A stretch of 64,000 nt of DNA, from the NCBI GenBank assembly GCA_965112735.1, contig OZ218958.1:1488001-1552000 (forward strand). The letters are read 5' to 3'. The notes under the pieces were generated by a model, which saw only the letters and a list, made by a program, of their open reading frames with translations, did not search any database and was not told the DNA's origin. A program made the position numbers and the translations under genes. Source of the DNA: Phaeosaccion multiseriatum (Eukaryota; Ochrophyta, other classes). Below, one piece after another: positions 51,373 through 62,490 of the stretch; the first letter of the stretch is position 1; each line of letters begins with the position of its first letter.

Positions 51373-52946
51373 GTGATGCACAAATTCTGGGCTGCAGAAG
51401 CTCCGCTGGAGAGATGCGTCGACCCAAAAGACAACTCTTTTTTCTGCCCTCTCTACCCGCTTTCTTTGGACGATCTCTGGTGCCAATGCTGCATCCTCTG
51501 TGTCCTGCTCCACCTCTTGAGTAGCCTTGTGCTTTGCTGGCATCGAAGCCCAACCGAACGGTCTCGGACAATAGAAGAAAAGGGAGAGGAGACCACGATA
51601 CGCGGCCAACTCGCAGCAAAGCCCCACGTTGTCGCCCACAAGGTGGTGACCTTGGTGGCTTGCCTGGCCTCTGCAGGCTGCGCCGCCTGGAGCCTGCTCA
51701 CCCAGGAGTGGGACATTAAGCCAACGGGAGGATGGGGACTGGGGACAGTACCGGTGACGCTGAAGGATCCTCGCTCGTTCTCTCTGTACGACTTGTCTGC
51801 GACGGGGGTGACCGTGACGAACCTTAACTTGGGTTACGAGATGTACGATCTGATGGCGTGTGGCTTCATTCCGGACCTGCGGAAGGCGGAAATGTTGCTG
51901 CATCACCTCGTCACCATACTACTGGGCGTCTTCCTTCTGAGAGACCAGTAAGTCCGAGTCTCAGAGCGAAGGAAGGACTGGAGGGAGGGAGAGGGTATTT
52001 GGCTCAGCCCACAGGGGGGAAGGGGGCGAGGGGAGCTTGGATGCGGCGATTGTTTTTTGCCTGTATGGGGGGGGCGTACTTTGTGCCCCACCCATGCAAG
52101 GCAGTGAGTTGGTTGTGTTCTGGCTGGGGATCGGTTGGGGCCTCACGCCTCCCTCGCCACTCCCTCTCCCTCTCCCCATTAGGTACGGGCAGGCCTACAG
52201 TGTCTTCTTCATGGGCTTCTCCGAGCTGTCCACCGTAGTGCTCGTCTTCGTGGACCTATTCAGGCGCTTCCCCGCCCTGGCCGAGCGGAGCCCCGCCCTC
52301 AACACGGCCTTCAGGAGCTTGTTCGCTGTTGTCTTTCTCGTCATTCGGTACGTTCCTGAACTGACTGAATGACTGACACCAGGCACTGACTGATGGACTG
52401 GCGGACTGGCGGACTGACGGCCGGACAGACTGACTGACTAAGCGGCTGACTGGTGGGCAAGAAGGGTGCCTTTGAGCGGGGCTCTGCTGTTCCAAGTCTG
52501 ATCCGTCCGTAAGTAAACGTCCCTCCCTCCCTCCCTCCCTCCCTCCCTCCCTCCCTCCCTCCCTCCCTCCCTCCCTCCCTCCCTCCCCTCCAAGGGTGGT
52601 ATTGTGGCCCTACATCATGCTCATATGGTGGAGGGAGCACCTCATTGCCCTTCAAGTAGGCCCTTTCCACGACAACTTCGTGGTGAGCTTCACAATAGCA
52701 AGTGGGGTGTTCCTCACCCTCCTGCAGCTGTATTGGGGTTCTCTCATTACCAAGCAGCTCTCCAAGATGCTACGGGGAGAGGGAAAGGGAAGGAGGAGGA
52801 GAAGGGGCTCCAATGGCTCCTTCTCTTGTTTGAAGGACGGAGAGGGGACCACGAGGGCAGTGGAGGATAGCAGCGTCGGCACCACCGCTAGCATCAGCAG
52901 CAATGGAGGCAGAGTGTCTCCGGGTGAACGAAAAAAGGTGTTATGA
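51373..52946 (+). CDS. TLC-domain (TRAM/LAG1/CLN8) multi-pass membrane protein
   Basis: Exons 51373-51947, 52183-52347 and 52595-52946 join in phase (363 aa). Hydrophobic segments occur at LWCQCCILCVLLHLLSSLVL, VVTLVACLASAGCAAWSLL, LLHHLVTILLGVFLL, VFFMGFSELSTVVLVFV, FRSLFAVVFLVIR and IASGVFLTLLQLYWG. The motifs GYEMYDLM and MLLHHLVT, followed by YGQAYSVFFMGFSELST, are the typical TLC core seen in TLCD/FAM57 and TMEM56-like proteins, which act in membrane lipid or ceramide metabolism. The Lys/Arg-rich tail should be cytosolic. It lacks the longer ceramide-synthase Lag motif, so I favour a TLCD-type role over acyl transfer. Start chosen as the first ATG; a second ATG follows at once. Confidence 0.8.
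52516..52588 (+). repeat. (CCCT)n before a 3' splice site
   Basis: A pure CCCT array ends just before the acceptor CCAAG at 52594 of the TLC gene. Confidence 0.95.
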
Positions 52947-52969
52947 TGCTTGGTGGGATCGATCAGTCG

Positions 52970-53060
52970 ATCAGTCCATCAGTAGTCGATCAGTCGATAA
53001 CACTGGGCCCCATCAGTGAATCAGTCAATGATACAGGGATCCGTCAAGTGATACAGTCAA
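52970..53060. repeat. GATCAGTC-type degenerate repeat
   Basis: Words GATCAGTCGATCAGTC and ATCAGTCAATGATACAG recur downstream of the TLC gene. Confidence 0.6.
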
Positions 53061-53120
53061 CGAGACAGGGGTCCACCAGACTCGGATTGAGATAAGTCCC
53101 AGCAAGGCTGCAGCTGGGAT

Positions 53121-53197
53121 TGTTGAAAGTCATAGCATGTCACCGTTTCACCGTCTTTGCCTAGGCCTGGGCCACTGACAAACTACGACTTTCAACA
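53121..53197. mobile_element. 77-bp MITE-like element with TGTTGAAAGTC termini
   Basis: The termini TGTTGAAAGTC and GACTTTCAACA match those of the large palindrome at 41138-41873, and the inside shares TTTGCCTAGGCCTGGGCCA with it. The element is flanked on both sides by GGAT (53117-53120 and 53198-53201), a plausible 4-bp target duplication. Confidence 0.7.
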
Positions 53198-53581
53198 GGA
53201 TGGCACACAGCGGCCCAGCAGGCTGCAGCTCAGCTGGGATGGCAGGCACAAGCGGTCCAACAAGGTTGACTGTGCGAGGAGGGGAGAGGGGAGGGAAGGA
53301 TACTTACTCCTCCTACAGCTTTGATACACACACATTTTACAAGGGACCGCACAATATAGAGATGAGAGAGTTATTGATTCCCCACCCTGCCTGAAGTAGA
53401 TTCAGGAAAACCCGTGGGGATAAATACAGAGGCTCGACTAAAATCTTTAGTATGCCTATGGGCGGCTGAAAGCATGCATATGGTATGCCTATGGTATACC
53501 TATGGTGTATGCCCCTCCTCTCTCTCTCTCTCCCTCCCTCCCTCATCTCCCCCCCCCCTCTCTCTCTCGTCTCTCCGTCCG
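53198..53581. other. Intergenic spacer
   Basis: No gene seen. It lies downstream of the MITE-like element and of the giant minus-strand gene's stop. Confidence 0.5.
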
Positions 53582-55487
53582 TCAGCATATGGAGTTTCGC
53601 ACATTGCGTAGCCAGGAGGCCGTCGCCTCCGCCACCGACACGCCAGTCTCTTCTGAGTCAGTAAGGCCTGTCTCTCCCTCCTCCTCCTCGTCGTCCTCCT
53701 CCTCCTCTTCCTCCTCGTCCTCCTCCCCTGCCGTCTCCTCTTGTCCCTTCACTCTCCTGTGAAGCCCTCGGCGCGGAGCAGGTGGCTGCTGTAAAGGCAG
53801 ACGCAGTTTGTGGCGCAGCGCATCCATCACGGCACTCTTATCGCTCCTCCCGATCACGGCACTCTTGTCGCTCCTCTTGCGCTCTGCTGCTTGTAAAGGC
53901 CTGCGCGTGTGCGTGTGTGTGTGTTTGCGCACCCCCCTCTGCCGCAGGAGGCGGTTGAGGAGCGCATGTGCGTCTGCTGCCTTCCTCCCCCTCTCCGATG
54001 CACCAAGCAACCAATCCTCCCCTTCTTCTTCGTCTTCTTCTTCCTGCTCCTCGTCCTCGTCCTCATCGTCCTCCTCGCCCCTCGTAGCCGGCGCTTGCTG
54101 CCAGGGATTGTTGCCGTTGTTCCTCTTACGACCACCACCCCCTCTGGCAGTCGTCCTCTTCGCCGTCGCCGTCGCCTTCGCCTTCGCCTTCACCTTCACC
54201 TTCACCTTACCACCCACCGCATCCTTCCTGTGGTACAGATGAAGACTGCTCTGGTCATTGGCCTGGTCCTTGCTCTCCTCATCCACATGACCATGGTCGC
54301 TGTGTGTCCTCCTCGTCCACTCGTACTTTGGTAGCCGTACCCACCTCCTGTCCCCCGTCTTGCTGTCTACAGCGCCCCGAATGCCCTCCTCGAACTCACC
54401 CTTCAGGCCCATCTCAACCCCGCCCTCCTCCAAGCTGCTCTCCCCGTCTCCGTCGTGGTCCTCCGGTCTGCTGACCCTGCCAGAGGTAGGCACCGCGGTT
54501 GGTGATACAGCAGTTGGTAGTACAGCAGCCGCATCCACCCGTGTCACATCATCATCGTCATCGTCTTCCTCCTCTTGATTGTTGGGAGTGCGCTGTTCCC
54601 TTGCTCTCGCTGCTGCTGCTGTATCACCAACTGCTGCGGCTGCTGTTATCGGGTCAGGGCTGCTCGCTCTTCGGCTGGTCCTCCCCCCCTCTGCTCCTCG
54701 TCGTCGTCCTCCTCCTCCTCCTCCTCCTCCTCGTCCGCCGTCTTCGCGAACACCACTACTGCTGCTGCTGTGCCGCCGAGTCCGAACTCCTCCAAGTGTG
54801 CGTCTCTCCCACGCTCGGGCATCCACCAAATACCTCCTCAGCTTGTTCTGCTCTCGAAGCTTTCGTTCGGCACTCTCTCGAGCAAGTCGACTCGCAAAGG
54901 CCTTGTTCTTCTTCCGAACGTCCTCTAGGAGCCTCGCTTCGTCCTCCTTCTCCTCCTCCCACGTCCTCTTTCGAACACCCCCCCCTCCTGCGCCCCCCCC
55001 CCCTACCAACACGCCGATACAACTCGGCTTCCTCTCCCCTGAACCACCCCCGACACTGGCGCCTCCGGGTACCCATGGCCTGAGGTGATGGATTGAACCC
55101 GTGCCGGGACGAGCAGGAAGAGGAGTGGCCTGACTTTTCTGACTACCCTGAGCAGCCTGGCGCAAAGAAGAGTCTGTGCTTGCGCTGAGTGGTCTCCTCC
55201 TCCCCCCCAATCTCCTCTCGCTGCCGCTGTTGCTCCCGTCGAGGTTGAGGTGAGTGAGTAGGCTTCTTCCTCTTTCGTCTTGTCTCCCTGCCTGCTCCTG
55301 CTGTCTCGCATCTGCTGCCTTCGCTACAACACTACGGCGTGGCGGCGGGGGAGTCTCTCCGAAGAAGAAGTGGGCCTCCCTGAGCAAGGGTGTGGTGGGC
55401 GTGGGGAGCTCTGACAGCTCTCCCCGAGGAGCCGCACTCACAGATGTCGATCGGAAAGGCGCTGCTGCTGCAGATGAGGACGAGGCG

Positions 55488-55546
<59 letters not shown>

Positions 55547-55548
55547 GG

Positions 55549-55626
<78 letters not shown>

Positions 55627-55937
55627 AGGAGGAGGAGGAGAAAGGTCCCACGTCTTGCTGGCCCGTGCTCTTCCTCTGACGATGCCCCCCTCCGCTGCTG
55701 TGCCCGCTGTTGCTGTGGTGTGGAGCTGGCGGCGCCTGCCCCATCACGCGGCCATCTCTCCAAAAGGCCTTGCTCACAGGGATGAACTGCGTAGGGTTCG
55801 AACGGGGGGGAGGAGAAGGGGTTTGGGCCTCCAGGCGCCCAAGTGAGCCAACCTCACTCCCCCCCTCGCCTCCTGCTCCTCCTTCTCCCCCATCTCCTCC
55901 TCCTCCGGATCTGGTAACGCGGGCCGCTGTATCACCA

Positions 55938-55970
<33 letters not shown>

Positions 55971-58900
55971 ATTGCGTCCTCTCTGTACAGCGGTCTGCTC
56001 CTGCTGCTGCCGCCGCTCATTGTGCTCCTTGCAGTGCAGCTCGCCGAGGAGGAAGCCGCCGCACTTACTGCCGGGACGAGCACTGAGCCCACTTCCCTCT
56101 CTGTCCAGACACCCTCTCTCTCTGTCCTGACACCCTCTCTCTCTGTCCGGACATCCTCTCTCTCGGTCCCAACGCCCTCTCTCCCTCTCCTGACACCCAT
56201 TCGCGCCCTGTCATTGGCTGCCATCGCCATTAGCTCCCTCTTCTTCTCAGCCTCCGTCTGTTCCCTGCCTGAGCCCCTGCTCTTGCCCTTGCCCTTCAAG
56301 TTGGTGATACAGAGAGCTGTTCCTTCGGCAGCATCATTCTCGTCGTCGTCGTGGTCGGGAGGGAGTGACAACTGCCACCTGCTCCGCCTGGTCGATCTGC
56401 TCGTTGTTGCCTCCCCCTCCCCCACCTCCCACTCCTCCCACTCCTCCCACTCACCGCTGTCGCTGCTCTCGTCGCCGATATCCCCGCTGCCGCTCACGCC
56501 CTCCCGAGTAGCCGCCTTGGCCCTGCCTCTGCCGTTGGTTGTACGCCTGCTATTGCTGCTATTGCTGTTGTTGCTGCTGCTGCCGCCGCTGTTCCTGCCC
56601 ACTCTTGTCGGCTCCTTCCCTTCCCTACTACCGCTTCTCTCCCTCCTCCTCCCCCTGCTCCTCTTGCTCCTCCTCCTCAGGGTGGTGCCCCCCTGGGTAC
56701 CCTCAGAACCAGCATTTGGTGATACACCAGCACTTTGTCGTACTACAGCAGCAGCAGAGGGACTCCTCGAAGCACCAACGTGAGCCGCAGTTGGTGATAC
56801 AGCAGGAGCGTCGCCAAGCGCCAGTATGCCCGCCAATAGCTCTTCAAGCCCCTCTCCGTGCTGAGGAGGGTGGACTCCGCTCGCCTCCGACACGGCTAAC
56901 CAACCCACTACACGCAGCATGTAAGCAAGGCGCTTCTGCAGCACGGAGGGTTTGGCGAGCTGCAGGAGACACGCACGCACGCACACACAGCTCCCACCGC
57001 TGCTGCCTCCTTGTCTTCCTCCTCCTCCTCCTCCTCCTCCTCCTCCTCCTCCTCCTCCTCCAGCCCCACGGGTTCGTTGGAGCGAGAGACACTTTTGGAT
57101 GGCCTGCAGCAGCTCCCTGCCACTCCTCGGCACTTTCGGCACCTTGCCTTTCCCCTCCACCCCCTCCTCCTCCTCCTCGTCCTCCTCCTCCTCCTCCTCC
57201 GCCTCCTCCTCCTCCTCCTCCTCCTCCTCCTCCTCCTCCTCCTCCTCCTCCTCCTCCTCCTCCTGCTGCCGCTTTTGCTCCTCCTCCTCTCCACTCCTCC
57301 GCTGCGCAGCAGGCGCTAGGGGTATTCCCACCGTCTGCCGGAGGAACTTCCGCACCTCCGCCTCACCCCAGGACAGCACGCTCGGGTGCTCTACAATTCG
57401 GAATTTCCGTTCACTGGCTGCTCTCGTCTCGCTGCTCTTGCTCTTGCTCTTGCTCTTACTCCGCCTACGAGTACCGACGGTGGCGCTGCTCTTGCCCGGA
57501 CTCCGCCCGTGCCTCCCGCTGCTGCCACTGCCCTTCCCTCTCTGCCTCTGCCACTGCCTCCCCCCACTCCTCCCCCTCACTCCCTCTGCTCTTGCCCCCC
57601 GGCCGCTGCCTTGTTCGCTCCGATCCAAGGCTGGCAATGAGGGCGGAGGCCTTGGCTGGGGTTGGGACTGCGACTTGGTCTGCTGTACCACCAACGGCTG
57701 GGGCTCCTTCCCAGGCACCTGCGGCTCCTGCGGCTCCTGCGGCTTGTGCGCGTCTACCACTGAGGTCCAGGACAGGCCTTTCGGGTCGAGACCCTTGGTG
57801 AGCAGCTGCAGAAGCATCTCAAAGGCCACTCGACCGATGCCTGTCCCGAAGGGCAGTGCCGACGCTTGGACCAGCTCCAGCCGCTCACAAGCACTACTCA
57901 ACGCTGCTGCCATCCGCAGATGATATTGCTCGTCTTGCTGCTGTATCTGGTCTTTGTCTTTCCCGTCGTCCCGGCAAGGAAGGAGGAGGGGGAGCACTAC
58001 GCACCGCACGGATTCCCTCTCCCTCAGGTCAAGCCCATGGTGGAGTCCCTTTTCCCCGTCCAGGGGCACGCCCAAGGCATTCACAATCGTCGCCAGTTCG
58101 CTGCACCGAAGGGACAACTCGTGCAGCTCAGTGGCGGCAGCAGCAGAGCACGCCTGACGAAGGGCGGTAGGCCGGATCAGCAGGGATCGCTTTCTTCGGT
58201 TCTTTGAGGCCTGCTCGGACTCCTTCTTATCCTGATGCGGGTTGTGGGCTCTCCTCTTCTTCCCATCCGCAAAGCCCTCTGCAGCACCCCTCTGCTCCCC
58301 TCCTTCAATGCCGTTGTCCATCTTTCTGTGAGTGCTATCCGTTTGTGCAACATTTGAAGCGCCGCGTGCCGCCAGAGGATCACTTTCTTCCCTGTGCTCT
58401 TCCCTTTGCCTCTCTCCTTTGTGAGCCCCCCTTGTCGCTCCGTTGCTGGGCTTTGGACTACTACCACCGCTACGGTACCTCCGCTTGTCCCCTTGCTGCT
58501 GCTGCTGCTGCTGCGTAGCTGGCGCGGATATCAAAGAGCCGACATCCATAGGCGAGCGTGCCGAGGGAAGCTGAGAGAGGCGGGGGGAGGAGGCCGAGCT
58601 GGCAGACAGGCCTGAGGCTTCCATCGCCAGGCCCGACACACTACTCACAACGCTGAAAGTATCATCTCGGGTGGTAAGCCCGCCGTTCCCCTTCCTCCGA
58701 TGCTGGGTTGTAGGGAGGCACGTAGCGGTGACACTCCTTGCATCCTCATCCTCCTCCCGCTGCCTCTCTTGTCCTTCCTCCCTCTCCTCTGCTGCTGGAT
58801 ACGCGTCGCGCTCCTCGCTTTCATCCACCCCACTATTCCCGGCGCTCTCCTTGATAAGCGTCGCAAGTGTTTCTTCTCGTCTCTCCCCCTCGCCACCCTC

Positions 58901-59272
58901 TTTATCAAGGAGGCTGAAAGGATGACGCTTCTTCTCCTCGTCCTTGCTGTTGTTGCCTTCACGACGGAAAGCTGTGCGCCACCAGCGTTGCAAAAGTTCT
59001 GCTGCCACGCCACGGACCAACTCCTAATGCATGGGGACGCATCGGAGGGAGGACAGGCGAAGGCAAAGGGTCGATAATAAGTGTGAGAGATATAAAGCAT
59101 TTATGGGAAGAAGGGGTTGCTTCCGTACCTCTTCCAGCCCGAGCGTCTCTTGCCGGCTGAGGTAGGGCGTCGGAGGCGAGGTCATAGCTCTTCCTCCCAG
59201 CTCCTGCTGCCAGGGCTTTGCGTGAACACGTAGTGGATTTTTCGGAAGAGGAAGTAACGGGAGGTTTGCCAT
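53582..59272 (-). CDS. Giant low-complexity, coiled-coil protein (1861 aa), unidentified
   Basis: Exon 1 is 59129-59272 (MANLPLLPLPKNPLRVHAK ... SRQETLGLEE). It joins in phase 0 to a single exon, 53582-59023, open for 1813 codons. The start of exon 2 (LVRGVAAELLQRWWRTAFRR) resembles an IQ-type calmodulin-binding helix. A more ordered region around residues 340-470 has helical stretches (LSLRCSELATIVNALGVPL; FEMLLQLLTKGLDPKGLSW). A charged coiled coil (LLEDVRKKNKAFASRLA, SAERKLREQNKLRRYLVDA) lies in the second half. The rest is homopolymers: Glu, Gly, Ala, Gln and an Asn tract. TEREGV repeats come from the dispersed CTCTCTGTCC family, and AVGDTAA/VSPTA words come from the 15-bp dispersed repeat. 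I recognise no family. An intronless 5.4-kb exon is unusual here, so hidden introns in the low-complexity parts remain possible. Confidence 0.6.
55490..55626 (-). repeat. Polyasparagine-coding (TTG)n tract
   Basis: About 45 TTG triplets on the plus strand, interrupted once by GGT, read as Asn codons in the giant minus-strand protein. Confidence 0.95.
56098..56205. repeat. Coding copy of the CTCTCTGTCCTGACACC family
   Basis: Five tandem units of about 21 bp encode TEREGVR repeats on the minus strand. The same unit is non-coding at 59960-60190. Confidence 0.85.
57010..57270 (-). repeat. (CTC)n tracts coding for polyglutamate and polyglycine
   Basis: Two arrays of CTC triplets within the giant gene: 57017-57061 reads as Gly and about 57165-57260 as Glu on the minus strand. 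Confidence 0.85.
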
Positions 59273-59493
59273 CTGTGAATGGATGAGGAGGCCGCAAGGA
59301 TGCGGCCGCGCGGCGGCGGGACCCAACCTGCACAAAAGTAATACATTCACATGTTGGCGTGGCGCTCCCTCAGAATAGAGACTTTGGGTGGCGCCGATGC
59401 CCCTTTGCCTGTGTCAATCCTGCCTCGTCCTACTCGGCTATTTTCACTCTTTCTCTCTCTGCTTTTCCTCTGCCTTTACTCTGCCTAATCTGC

Positions 59494-59823
59494 CTACTCT
59501 GCCCTCTGTGCCCACTCTGCCCAGGCTGCCGAGGCTGCCAAACCTTTGCCCACCTTACCCCTCACAGTTGGCGTGCCAGATGCAGAAAGGTCGTCTAAGC
59601 CTCTGCCGTACTTTCCCGGAGTGGTGTGTGTAGACCACCAGATATGATGCTCTGCGAAGCGCCCGCCGACTACGCCCCCCCATGCGATGGAGCTGCTTGA
59701 GCTGCTGCCACGAGCGGTACTTCCAGTAGTACCATTGCTCGCGCCGCTCTGTGCGGTGATGCTGGCGCTCCCTCCGCTGAAAGGCTTTCCTACTGGCTGC
59801 GCTGCTGACTCGTCGAGCCGCAC
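59494..59823 (-). CDS. Possible C-terminal exon of the LRR gene (uncertain)
   Basis: A minus-strand reading of about 110 codons, rich in Ser, Gly and Ala (SGGSASITAQSGASNGTTGS, GKVGKGLAASAAWAEW). It lies downstream of the last in-phase exon of the LRR gene. I could not find an acceptor that keeps phase, so it may be chance. Confidence 0.25.
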   Translation of the reverse strand: MRLDESAAQPVGKPFSGGSASITAQSGASNGTTGSTARGSSSSSSIAWGGVVGGRFAEHHIWWSTHTTPGKYGRGLDDLSASGTPTVRGKVGKGLAASAAWAEWAQRAE

Positions 59824-59856
59824 CGCACGACCGGCAATAGCTTCACTTCATGGACA

Positions 59857-60829
59857 AAGCCATCCACTGCCATTTACTGTATCTCCGGTCTCTGGGTCTG
59901 TACTCAGCCCCCCTTCCCCTCTGCCCCTGGCCCCTCTCGGGAGGTTTGCACAGCAGTCCTGACACTCTCTGTCTGGCCGGTAATATATGTCCTGACACCC
60001 TCTCTCTCTGTGTGTCCTGACACCCTCTCTCTCTCTGCTCTGACACCCTCTCTCTCTCTGTCCTGACACCCTCTCTCTCTCTGCTCTGACGCCCTCTCTC
60101 TCTGTGTGTCCTGACACCCTCTCTCTCTCTGTGTCCTGACACCCGTCTTCTCTCTGTGCTGACACTCCACTCTCTGTCCTGACACCTGTGTAGAGATTTC
60201 CGATCAGTCATGGTGAGGGCCTGAACGAGGGGTTGGGCTCTCCCTGAGTAAACCCATACTCCCATACCCCCCCTCTTGTGTCGCCATCACCGCTCTCTGT
60301 CCCCCTGTCTGTCCCCTCTCTGTCCCCTCTCTGTGGCTGTGCATCACTGTCGTTCCTCTCTTGTGCCATCCCTCTCTGTGTCTGTGTGTAACCGTCGATC
60401 ACCGATCACCGATCACCCCGAGGCTGTGTTTGCCGTCTGGGGACGCCCGATGGAGGTCTGCACAGGGGGGACAAGGACCAGAGATGGGCAGAGATTATGG
60501 GCAGAGGAGGGGACAAGGACCATCAGGACCAGAGATTATGGGCAGAGAGGAGGAGAGAGAGAGAGAGAGGGAGAGGAGAAAGAAGGACAAGGACCAGGGA
60601 TGGGCAGAGGAGGAGGGAGAGAGAGGGAGAGAGACGGAAAGAAGGAGAGAGAGAGGGGGAAAGAGAGGGAAAGAAGGAAAGGGGGAGAGAGCAGAGAGAG
60701 AGCAGTACCCGCCCCCCAGCAAAACCGTTTCAAACCCGCTTCGTCCTCCTCCTCCTCCTCCTCCTCCTCCTCCTCCTCCTCCTCCTCCTCCTCCTCCTCC
60801 TCCTCCTCCTCCTCCTCCTCCTCCTCACC
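59857..60829. repeat. Repeat-rich non-coding stretch (CTCTCTGTCCTGACACC tandem family)
   Basis: 59960-60190 consists of about 11 tandem units of TCCTGACACCCTCTCTCT and close variants. 60480-60700 is purine-rich (AGAGAGGAG) and 60745-60825 is a CTC array. No gene is supported on either strand. Confidence 0.75.
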
Positions 60830-62457
60830 TCAAAGTAGGAAAGCTCCGAATCATCCTCCCCGTCCACCCCTGGGGCCGTCCCCCCTGAGTGCTTCTCTCC
60901 CTTAGCGCCCACGTCCGCCGCCCACTTGAGCTTTGCGTGTGCCTTGGAGCGGGCTGTATCACCAATTGCTGTACCGACATGACCTCCTGTAGCATCAACT
61001 GCTGCTCTTGCCTTGACGCCCTTCTTGCTGCGTTTAAGACCGCCAAACGAGCTTCCCGTCCCCGCCCCTCCAGCCCCTCTCGCTGTATCACCAACTGCTG
61101 TATCACCCGTTGCTCCTACGCTGTCGCCATCCGCACTGAGACAGACAACCAAGGGGTCGAGAGTGGGTCGGTAAGAGGTGGGGGGAAAGAGAGAGACTAT
61201 GCATGTGTATATAATACATCCTATACATATATAACATATATATGTCACACATTATATATACATATGCATATATATGTAACACATCCTACCTGCAGTCGGT
61301 GGACGGAGGCGGGGAGGGAGGTGGGGAGGAGGAGCGGAGACCTCTCTTCGCATCCTGGATGATGTGGATGACGTGGATGACGTGGATGATGTGGATGACG
61401 GTGATGACGGTGATGACGTGGATGATGTGGATGACGGTGATGACGTGGATGACGTGGATGATGTGGATGATGTGGATGACGGTGATGACGGTGATGACGG
61501 TGATGACGGTGATGATGTGGATGATGTGGATGATGTGGATGACGGTGATGACGTGGATGACGTGGATGATGTGGATGATGTGGATGATGTGGATGACGTG
61601 GATGATGTGGATGATGAGGATGACGGTGATGACGTGGATGATGTGGATGATGTGGATGATGTGGATGACGAGGATGACGTGGATCATGTGGATGATGTGG
61701 ATGATGTGGATGATGTGGATGACGGTGATGACGTGGATCATGTGGATGATGTGGATGATGTGGATGATGTGGATGATGAGGATGATGTGGATGATGAGGA
61801 TGATGTGGATGATAACAACGGATGGAGTCGGGGGCAGGAGAGGGGCAGGCAGGTTGGGTGACCAAAGCGTCATGCCATTGGATTGCAACTGCAACCTTGG
61901 AAGGCAGGGGAAGAGAGAGAGAGAGAGGCCTGCACATATCGAATGCACTCCACATTTCCACACACCCAACGGACGGCTCAAAGATACTCGTCAGATGGAG
62001 AGAAAGAGAGCGAGAGGAAGAGAGAGAGAGAAAGAGAAGAGAGAGAGAGAGAGGGAGAGAGAGAGAGCGAGAGAGAGAGCGAGGGAGAGAGAGGGAGAGA
62101 GAGAGATAGAGCGGGAGAGAGAAAGAGTGAGAGAGAGAGGAAGAGAGAGAGTGAGAGAGAGAAGAAGAGAGAGAGTGAGAGAGGAAGAGAGAGAGAGTGA
62201 GAGAGGAAGAGAGAGAGAGTGAGAGAGAGAGGGGGGGGGACGGAGGTAAGCAAGAGAGATTGGCCATTCTCGTTCGCTCGCTTGCTTACCTCCGGAGGTG
62301 TGGTTTGGGGGGGGGCGGGCACATAATCGCCTCTGCTAGCGCCTCTGCTGAGTCTGGCGCCCCCACCCACACGCCGCGCCTCACTACCTTCCGCGCCTCC
62401 TCCTCCTGCTGTATCACCAACTGCTGCCGTTGCTTCTGCTGCTTCTGCTGCTTCTGC

Positions 62458-62490
<33 letters not shown>

